5,061 nucleotides of DNA from Nitrosospira sp. (GTDB lineage: Bacteria; Pseudomonadota; Gammaproteobacteria; Burkholderiales; Nitrosomonadaceae), in contig JAKDLC010000185.1 in assembly GCA_030453055.1 (NCBI GenBank), positions 1 to 5,061 on the forward strand, read 5' to 3'. The notes under the pieces were generated by a model. The model was not told the origin of the DNA and did not search any database. It saw nothing but the letters and a program-made list of their open reading frames with translations. Made by a program: the position numbers and the translations under genes. Of this stretch, positions 1 through 5,061 are shown in pieces; the stretch's first letter is position 1; each line of letters starts with the position of its first letter.

Positions 1-85
1 TTATTAATCATAACACTGATCTATTAAATGAGCGGTCAACTACCGGATTTAGGTTGAAACGACAATTTTTTATTGAGAGAAAATC

Positions 86-901
86 ATGCCCGCTTTTCGA
101 ACCCTCGCAGTCATATTTGCCGGTCTTTCATTCGTCATGCTTAGCGGATGCGTAACCACCACCAAGGGTGGAGCGGTTGGCGCTGACAGCTCTCAATTCA
201 TGCTTATCTCCTCGGAGCAACTGGAACAAACCGCCGCGCTGGGCTATTCCAAGTTGAAGACAGAGGCGGCGGAAAAAGGCGCGCTGAACCAGGATGAAAA
301 GTTGCTGAAGCGGGTACGAGAAATAGCCGAACGGATCGAGCGGCAAACCGGCACGTTCCGCCAGGATGCGCCCGGCTGGAAGTGGGAGGTCAATATCATC
401 GACAGCAATGAGCTCAATGCCTTCGCCATGCCCGGCGGCAAGATCATGTTTTATTCCGGGCTGATCAAAAGGCTGCAATTGACTGATGACGAAATCGCGG
501 TTGTGATGGGACATGAAATCGCTCATGCCTTGCGCGAACACTCGCGTGAACAGGTATCGCGGGCGATCGCGGCACAGGCCGCCATGGGTGTCGGGTCCGC
601 AGTGCTTGGCCTCGGCCAGAATACGACTCAACTTGCCGGCATGGTTTACGACGCGCTGATCGCAACCAAGTTCAGCCGCACGGACGAAGCCGAGGCCGAC
701 CGTATCGGACTGGAACTGACCGCCCGTGCGGGCTACAATCCGCGCGCCGCAATCAGCTTATGGCAAAAGATGATGAACGCCAAGAGTGGCGGGCAGCCAC
801 CCGAATTCCTGAGCAGCCATCCGGCGGATTCAACCCGGATTCAACAAATCGAATCGTTGTTGCCTACCGTGATGCCGCTCTATCAGGCCACACGGCGCTG
901 A
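86..901 (+). CDS. M48 family metalloprotease, outer-membrane-type lipoprotein
   Basis: Probable zinc endopeptidase acting in the periplasm, of the BepA/LoiP/YggG-like M48 group involved in outer-membrane protein quality control (family knowledge; the substrate here is unknown). The N-terminus is a short hydrophobic signal peptide ending in a lipobox, L19-S20-G21-C22, so C22 should be lipidated. Residue +2 is Val, not Asp, which favours outer-membrane sorting. The zinc site is HEIAH at 143-147 with the third ligand probably E201 in the ExxxD motif (E201-D205). A conserved SSHP near 243-246 matches the position of the regulatory His in BepA. The 271-aa length is that of the short M48 lipoproteins without a TPR domain. 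The ATG is supported by a purine-rich GAGAGA at 75-80, 5 nt upstream. The AT-rich leader at 1-85 probably holds the promoter, but I see no clear -35/-10 pair. Codon use and motifs look intact. Confidence 0.93.
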   Translation: MPAFRTLAVIFAGLSFVMLSGCVTTTKGGAVGADSSQFMLISSEQLEQTAALGYSKLKTEAAEKGALNQDEKLLKRVREIAERIERQTGTFRQDAPGWKWEVNIIDSNELNAFAMPGGKIMFYSGLIKRLQLTDDEIAVVMGHEIAHALREHSREQVSRAIAAQAAMGVGSAVLGLGQNTTQLAGMVYDALIATKFSRTDEAEADRIGLELTARAGYNPRAAISLWQKMMNAKSGGQPPEFLSSHPADSTRIQQIESLLPTVMPLYQATRR

Positions 902-946
902 ACCCAGATCGATTGCAGGTTTTGTAAACCGTTGGCAGCTAACATC

Positions 947-1303
947 ATGGAACATGAGCTAAGAATAAAGAGAGTCTATGAAGCGCCTGAGGCAAACGAT
1001 GGCCGACGAATTCTTGTGGACAGGCTCTGGCCAAGAGGTTTAACAAAAGAAAAAGCGAAGGTCGATCTGTGGCTGAAAGATATCGCGCCCAGTACAGAGC
1101 TTCGGAAATGGTTCGGACACGATCCCGAGAAGTGGCGAAGCTTCCGCGAGCGTTATCAAACCGAACTCGAGCATCACGCCGATCAGCTCGGGTTGATAAA
1201 AAGCGAGGTCAAAGAAGGAACGGTCACCTTGGTCTATGGTGCACGCGATCAGCTGCACAATGAAGCGGTGGTCCTAAAGCAGTTTCTGGAAAGAAAACCT
1301 TAG
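947..1303 (+). CDS. DUF488 family protein (YeaO-like)
   Basis: Small cytoplasmic protein of the DUF488/YeaO family, whose biochemical role is not established. The full set of family signatures is present: IKRVYEAP near the N-terminus, then ILVDRLWPRG, a central block with ELRKWFGHDPEKW, and a C-terminal LVYGARD followed by HNEAVVLKQFL. The 118-aa length is normal for the family. I chose the ATG at 947 because family homology starts within a few residues of it; a TTG at 932 in the same frame would add MAANI. Neither start has a strong Shine-Dalgarno sequence. The gene lies 45 nt after the M48 protease stop on the same strand, so co-transcription is possible. A 5-bp hairpin (GGTTT-TGT-AAACC, 918-930) in the gap lacks a T-run and is not a terminator. 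The 3' end overlaps the convergent glycosylase gene by 4 nt. Confidence 0.9.
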   Translation: MEHELRIKRVYEAPEANDGRRILVDRLWPRGLTKEKAKVDLWLKDIAPSTELRKWFGHDPEKWRSFRERYQTELEHHADQLGLIKSEVKEGTVTLVYGARDQLHNEAVVLKQFLERKP

Positions 1304-2277
1304 CCATCCAGAGGTGGTTCCGTTTGTTTGAACAGTGACCTGAGTTGAACGTCCGGCTGGGGGCTCTCGAACGACGGACGACCGATCTCACCGTGCGCTT
1401 CCAGGTGCGCGAGCAGCAGATAAAAGTAGAGCATCCCGCGCTGGGGGCCGAGCGCATTCACCATACTCCGTGCATCGACCGGCCCGGATCCTCCGAGGAG
1501 CGCGATATTGCTGGCAACGCCAGTGTCATTGGCGGGAAATACATCGAGCCGACCCAACCCCCGCAGCAGAATGACCGCGGCGGTCCACGGACCGATCCCC
1601 TTGATCCGGCAGAGCATCGCCGCCGCGTCCTGGCTCGTGCATTTTTCCAGTATTGTCGTGTCGAGCGTACCGGATATAAGCGCTTCGGCAACACGCCGTA
1701 ATGTTGCGATCTTGCTGGCGCTGAGCCCGGCCGCACGCAGGAGATCGTCGGTTACATTTTGCACGCTTTCTGCAGCCGGAAACACATACAGCGGCACCGG
1801 CAAGCAATCAGTTTCCGCCGGGCGCCTCAAGGCAACGATCAAGCGGCGCATGATTGCGCTCGCTGCGCGCAGGTTCAACTGCTGGAACACGATCGAGTTA
1901 ACGCATGCCTCCCAGAGGGAAGGATAACGAGGCGGCTTTACACCGCGCATGCGCTGGACCAGGGGAGCCAGCCACGGGACGTGCGCAGCCGATCTATTGA
2001 AGTCCGTGAGATCCTGATCGGTTCCGAGTATTCGGCGCACGAGCGCGAGTATTTCCGTTTCTTTGGTCGCATCTCCTTCAATTGTGACCGAGAGCGTTTC
2101 TTTGTGACGAATCTGCGTGACGCGCACAATCACAGGTTTGGGAGAACCGGAGAGTGCGCGCACATATTGTCCTTCCGGGGTGAATAGATCAACGGTATTT
2201 GTCGAGAGCCGCCGGAGCACGCTCACCGTGAGATCGAGGCGGTATGGCATCACGACGGGAATCTCATGCACGTGCAT
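1300..2277 (-). CDS. AlkA-like DNA-3-methyladenine glycosylase II (HhH-GPD superfamily)
   Basis: Base-excision repair enzyme that should remove alkylated bases such as 3-methyladenine from DNA (family role). Numbering is from the ATG at 2277 (325 aa). Residues about 8-95 resemble the AlkA N-terminal domain (PYRLDLTVSVLRRL, then LFTPEGQYVRAL). The HhH-GPD domain follows from about residue 115 to 300. The helix-hairpin-helix is RIKGIGPWTAA (about 225-235), and the catalytic Asp is D251 in the segment VFPANDTGVAS, matching D238 of E. coli AlkA. The protein is somewhat longer than the 282-aa E. coli enzyme because of extra N- and C-terminal residues. The start is uncertain: TTG at 2307, ATG at 2277 and ATG at 2250 are all in frame and none has a strong ribosome site; homology begins around the 2250 ATG. 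There are no neighbouring ada or ogt genes in view, so adaptive-response control is not shown. Confidence 0.9.
   Translation of the reverse strand: MHVHEIPVVMPYRLDLTVSVLRRLSTNTVDLFTPEGQYVRALSGSPKPVIVRVTQIRHKETLSVTIEGDATKETEILALVRRILGTDQDLTDFNRSAAHVPWLAPLVQRMRGVKPPRYPSLWEACVNSIVFQQLNLRAASAIMRRLIVALRRPAETDCLPVPLYVFPAAESVQNVTDDLLRAAGLSASKIATLRRVAEALISGTLDTTILEKCTSQDAAAMLCRIKGIGPWTAAVILLRGLGRLDVFPANDTGVASNIALLGGSGPVDARSMVNALGPQRGMLYFYLLLAHLEAHGEIGRPSFESPQPDVQLRSLFKQTEPPLDG
2266..2277. repeat. 12-bp perfect palindrome over the glycosylase start codon
   Basis: ATGCACGTGCAT reads the same on both strands and includes the proposed ATG of the glycosylase gene. It could be a binding site for a dimeric regulator or simple chance; the identical 8-mer ATGCACGT recurs at 2822-2829 upstream of the Fic remnant. 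The symmetry is directly visible; any function is conjecture. Confidence 0.3.
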
Positions 2278-2580
2278 CAAAGTCGCGTCCGCAAAGGATA
2301 AAATCAACGGTCTATTCGGAGTATGGATAACTTTTCGTGGCCTGGCAAGCCTCTCTCGGTTCCCGATTTCCTGCGGAATAGTTCCGCAGGCTTCGGGGAA
2401 TCAGGAACTGTGGAGCGTACTGAGCTTGATCGTGCTGCTGACCGGTATTGCCGCAGTACCGTTGGTATTCGGAAGATTCGATTACCTGGGCTTCAACTTG
2501 CTATACGCCGTGTCGATTTGTTCGCAATTGATCGGCAAAGCTTCGACGGTTTTGCCGGAAGGGTCTTTTTTCGCCATGGG
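2278..2580. other. Stretch without a convincing gene; possible hydrophobic relic frame
   Basis: This is the gap between the glycosylase start and the end of the Fic remnant, both on the minus strand. It should hold the glycosylase promoter, though no clear -35/-10 pair stands out. On the + strand, about 2402-2578, an open frame reads as a hydrophobic membrane-like segment (LSLIVLLTGIAAVPLVFG, then FDYLGFNLLYAVS) that continues to a stop at 2624-2626. It has no good start codon in place and no family I recognise, so it is either a decayed membrane-protein fragment or chance. On the minus strand a 31-codon frame (2482-2577) begins MAKKDPSGKTVEAL, with GAGG 8 nt before its ATG. The two frames overlap antisense, so at most one is likely real. 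Confidence 0.4.
2370..2390. repeat. Perfect 9-bp inverted repeat (hairpin, 3-nt loop)
   Basis: CCTGCGGAA, loop TAG, TTCCGCAGG. The stem is perfectly paired and GC-rich. Neither strand has a T-run after it, so it is not a standard rho-independent terminator. It lies about 190 nt beyond the Fic remnant on the minus strand and about 90 nt upstream of the glycosylase ATG. An 11-bp copy of its left side (TTCCTGCGGAA, 2368-2378) recurs at 2593-2603 in the end of the Fic remnant. It could be an RNA structure, an operator or a recombination scar. Confidence 0.45.
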
Positions 2581-2799
2581 TTATGCCTCGTCTTCCTGCG
2601 GAACTTCCCCGGTGAGAATGCGGTAGAGGGAAGAATTGATGTAATAGCTGGAGCGCCCGATCTTGCGCTTGTGCAAAAAGCCGCCAGCCGCCAGCGATTC
2701 CAGATATTTGGCGGCCGTCAGGCGGGATACCTTGACGTTGTGCTGGAGGTTGGTAAGCGACCGAATTTCAGTCATTTCTTTGCGGATTGATCCGAACAT
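2581..2799 (-). pseudogene. C-terminal winged-helix remnant of a Fic-family protein
   Basis: The 72-aa frame from ATG 2799 is a winged helix-turn-helix module like the one that closes many Fic/DOC family proteins. The recognition helix is VSRLTAAKYLESL (24-36), followed by GGFLHKRKIGRSSYYIN (39-55) forming the wing. In intact family members this follows a catalytic domain with the motif HxFx(D/E)GNGRxxR; no such motif occurs in any frame of the window, so AMPylation activity is lost here. Homology starts near residue 10-12, next to a second in-frame ATG at 2775. The frame stays open upstream to 2907, but that extension overlaps the helicase gene end and reads as low-complexity, cysteine-containing sequence unlike Fic. 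The module might still be expressed as a stand-alone DNA-binding protein: the frame is undamaged and a TTTACA element lies upstream, though no good ribosome site is visible. I favour a 5'-truncated remnant. Confidence 0.6.
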
Positions 2800-2863
2800 G
2801 TATAGAAAAATACAAATTACTATGCACGTATGGGAGGATATGTAAAGGTTGACGGATTTTCCT

Positions 2864-4954
2864 TCAGCTACGCATATCATCGAGAAACTCCGACGCCGGC
2901 TCGACACTTGTCACCAGCAGGTGATCTCTCGCTCGCGTACAGGCAACATAGAGCAGGTGGCGCTCCGTCTCATAAACTTCCTGCAGATCGGCATCGTCGC
3001 CGACCGTTTCGATGCGCTCCTGCAAGGGAACGACCTCGTCATCGCAAGCCATCACGACCACAGCGCGGAACTCCAGGCCTTTGGCAAGGTTCATGGTGCT
3101 GATTGAGACATGGCCGTTGGCGGTTTCGACGTGTTCATCGAGAATCTTGAAAGCCATGCCGGCTTCCTTGGCGGCATCTCTCGCACGATCCAGTTGAGCT
3201 GCGGATCGCACGAACATGCCGAACTCATGCGGCATCACACCGGCCTTTGCGTGTTCCGCAATCCAGTTGCTGACTGTCTTGATTTCTTCGCTCTCGTCCT
3301 TGAGGGTGTGAATTATGGGCGGGGGGCCATTGAACACCGAAACCGTGTCGCTGCGGTCCTCGGTATTGCCATCCACGTCGGTGACCACGGGACCAAGCAG
3401 GCGGTCCGCCTGCGCGCGGATTTGGTGGGAAGTGCGATAATTGACGCGCAGGGTGCGCGAGCGCCCCCGAATATCTATGCCAATGGCTTTCCATGAGAAG
3501 GGCTGCTGGAAGATGCGCTGGCCGAGGTCGCCGGAGAAAAAGAGTGCATTGGGCCGGCTGCCACCCAAGGCGGCAAAAAATCGGAGATGGGCGACACTGA
3601 TGTCCTGCGCCTCGTCCACGACCGCGAAGTCGAATACAATTTTTTTGTTCCTTGAGATTATGTCTGCCAGAGAGATGAACAGCTCTGCGTGCGTGATTAG
3701 CTGGCGCGCCTTCAACCCAGCACGAACGCGCTTGAAGATGGACCACAACACCGCACGCTGCGCTTCCGGCAACCGCGTTTTTCTACCAAGACGCACCACA
3801 TCGCGATACGCCTCCCAGTTCTCCAATTGCCAGGCATCCACCACTTGTTTCCACTCCGTGAGGAGGAAATGCAGGCTGAATTTGTGGTCATCCACTCCGT
3901 TCGCGGCCTCCTTTACCAGTTCGCGCACTATCTCGCGACCAGCGATCGCCGCCGGCCCGACATGCGCCTTGTAAAGCCGCAGACCGATCGCGTTGAGCGA
4001 ATAGACGTCGATCCTTTCGGCGAAACGCGGTTCACCGCCCAGCAGCTGCTTCAGCTTGGCTTGCAGCGCATTCGCCAGCGTGTCGGAGAACGTCGTCAAC
4101 AGGATGCGGGCATCGGGATGCGTTCGCGCCAGATGAACAACCCGGTGCAATGCCACGATAGTCTTGCCTGTGCCGGCGGAGCCGGAAACGCGCGCAGGAC
4201 CAGTGTAGTCGCGTTCCACCCATTGGCGCTGCTCGGGGTGAAGAAAGACTGTCCATTTCTCCCATGGGAAATCGAGGGCGCGCTGCAACTCCTCCACATT
4301 GGTCATTACCCGGAAGCGCCGCTGAGCGTCGGGATGATCGAAAGGATTCGCTGCCAGCACGGCGGGCTGGGGCACGCGGGGCTTGCCGCCCGTCGCCAGT
4401 TCCACCAATGCCTCCGCCGCCTCCGCGGGCAGGTGATCAGCCAAAGTCAGCAGCGTATCCTCCGTGATTGCCTTCCTGACATCGCCGAGCCATTCAGCGG
4501 GCACGCCATAGCCCAGGAGTTCGTCATCGGACGCTGTGATGTAAACAACCCTACTCTCGGCAGCAAGTTTCGGCTCAAGAGCACGCATTGTTTGCACGTA
4601 AACCGGGACGACAATCTCCTGAACGGTCTCGCGTATCTCGACCAACTGCGCGGCGCCCGTTGCGGGGTGCGTTTCCAGTTTGCGCCGTTCCGCCCAGTCA
4701 TAAGCCTTGTCGTGGTGGTCGACATAACAGAGCAGCAAACTGCCCGTGGTCTTGTGAACGATCAGGCGGATGTCCGCGTTCACCCGCACCGACCAGAAGT
4801 TTTTATCCTTCGCCTTGTCCAGCTTATGGAAATTGAATCCCGGATTAGAGGGGTTGAGTTGCAGGTCGAACGCGGTTGTCTTGACTGCTTTTTGTTCGTC
4901 GCCGGTAAGGCGGGCAAGACTGTCGGTAAAGGTGTCGGAGATACGGAAATCCAT
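2864..4954 (-). CDS. RelE/ParE-type toxin domain fused to a UvrD/Rep-like superfamily I helicase
   Basis: Numbering is from the ATG at 4954 (696 aa). Residues 1 to about 92 have the RelE/ParE toxin fold pattern: an N-terminal helix pair, HKLDKAKDKNFWSVRV (43-58), DIRLIV (61-66), a strand LLLCYVDHHD and the helix AYDWAERR (84-91). Residues about 95-235 are a helical linker containing LLGYGVPAEWLGDVRKA. The helicase core has all SF1A motifs: Q-motif region HPEQRQW (239-245), Walker A GSAGTGKT (258-265), Walker B VVDEAQD (445-451), GDLGQ (475-479), NYRT (505-508), motif V STMNLAKGLEF with Asn where UvrD has His, and motif VI YVACTRARDHL with Arg674 as the arginine finger. It should be an ATP-driven 3'-5' DNA translocase; no nuclease domain is seen. 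The 2A/2B insertions look short compared with UvrD. An in-frame TTG at 4993 would add 13 residues, but the toxin fold begins at the ATG. No antitoxin gene is visible. Confidence 0.9.
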   Translation of the reverse strand: MDFRISDTFTDSLARLTGDEQKAVKTTAFDLQLNPSNPGFNFHKLDKAKDKNFWSVRVNADIRLIVHKTTGSLLLCYVDHHDKAYDWAERRKLETHPATGAAQLVEIRETVQEIVVPVYVQTMRALEPKLAAESRVVYITASDDELLGYGVPAEWLGDVRKAITEDTLLTLADHLPAEAAEALVELATGGKPRVPQPAVLAANPFDHPDAQRRFRVMTNVEELQRALDFPWEKWTVFLHPEQRQWVERDYTGPARVSGSAGTGKTIVALHRVVHLARTHPDARILLTTFSDTLANALQAKLKQLLGGEPRFAERIDVYSLNAIGLRLYKAHVGPAAIAGREIVRELVKEAANGVDDHKFSLHFLLTEWKQVVDAWQLENWEAYRDVVRLGRKTRLPEAQRAVLWSIFKRVRAGLKARQLITHAELFISLADIISRNKKIVFDFAVVDEAQDISVAHLRFFAALGGSRPNALFFSGDLGQRIFQQPFSWKAIGIDIRGRSRTLRVNYRTSHQIRAQADRLLGPVVTDVDGNTEDRSDTVSVFNGPPPIIHTLKDESEEIKTVSNWIAEHAKAGVMPHEFGMFVRSAAQLDRARDAAKEAGMAFKILDEHVETANGHVSISTMNLAKGLEFRAVVVMACDDEVVPLQERIETVGDDADLQEVYETERHLLYVACTRARDHLLVTSVEPASEFLDDMRS

Positions 4955-5018
4955 CGGTTTATGATAAAGGCGTCGCGTTAGAGGTTCTTGCAAAACTCGT
5001 TTGATAAGCGGAATTTAT

Positions 5019-5038
5019 TTCACGTGTAGAGGCGTGAA
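5019..5038. promoter_or_regulatory. Dyad symmetry upstream of the toxin-helicase gene
   Basis: TTCACG, 8-nt spacer, CGTGAA. The arms are perfect but only 6 bp long. The site lies about 65 nt upstream of the helicase ATG on the minus strand, in a position suitable for an operator. No regulator gene is adjacent within the window, and an arm of this length can arise by chance. Confidence 0.2.
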
Positions 5039-5061
5039 GAGGGGTTGGGCGCAGCCATTTC

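Noticed and set aside
128..631. 167-aa open frame on the minus strand
   Set aside because: Antisense to the M48 protease, whose signal peptide and HEIAH motif fix the true frame.
918..930. Small hairpin GGTTT-TGT-AAACC between the protease and DUF488 genes
   Set aside because: Only 5 bp, AT-rich and without a T-run, so not a supported terminator.
1759..2187. 142-aa open frame on the + strand
   Set aside because: Antisense to the AlkA-like glycosylase; no family pattern.
2323..2790. 155-aa open frame on the + strand with GGAG just before its ATG
   Set aside because: The GGAG is only 1 nt from the ATG, the product has no recognisable pattern, and its second half is antisense to the Fic winged-helix remnant.
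3827..4981. 384-aa open frame on the + strand
   Set aside because: Lies entirely antisense to the helicase gene, has no recognisable motifs, and is explained by the GC-biased codon use of the real gene.
4955..4993. TTG-initiated N-terminal extension of the toxin-helicase protein
   Set aside because: The 13 extra residues lie outside the toxin fold and no ribosome site supports the TTG; the ATG at 4954 fits the domain boundary.

Overview
The window carries four intact or near-intact genes and one gene remnant, all of bacterial type with moderately high GC. The first gene encodes a lipoprotein with a clear signal-peptidase-II lipobox and a periplasmic-type M48 zinc protease, so the host is Gram-negative. 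The protein styles fit a proteobacterium, perhaps a betaproteobacterium, but that is an impression and cannot be proved from the sequence alone.

Layout. On the + strand, 86-901 is an M48 metalloprotease lipoprotein, followed after 45 nt by a DUF488 (YeaO-type) protein at 947-1303. These two face an AlkA-like DNA-3-methyladenine glycosylase on the minus strand (1300-2277); the two stop codons interlock in a 4-nt overlap. From 2278 to 2580 there is no convincing gene. That stretch holds a perfect 9-bp inverted repeat (2370-2390) and a short hydrophobic open frame that may be a relic. On the minus strand, 2581-2799 encodes only the C-terminal winged-helix end of a Fic-family protein; the catalytic Fic domain is missing. 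Upstream of it on the same strand, 2864-4954 encodes a long fusion protein: a RelE/ParE-type toxin fold at the N-terminus, a helical linker, and a complete superfamily I (UvrD/Rep-like) helicase.

How the parts relate. The protease and DUF488 genes could be co-transcribed housekeeping or stress genes. The glycosylase is a base-excision repair enzyme for alkylated DNA. The right half looks like accessory DNA: a toxin-fold/helicase fusion next to a broken Fic gene, with a short AT-rich gap (about 2800-2863) between them. The toxin-helicase fusion is the most interesting object. No separate antitoxin gene is visible in the window, but only about 100 nt upstream of its start are included. No RNA genes, CRISPR arrays, insertion sequences or convincing rho-independent terminators were found.
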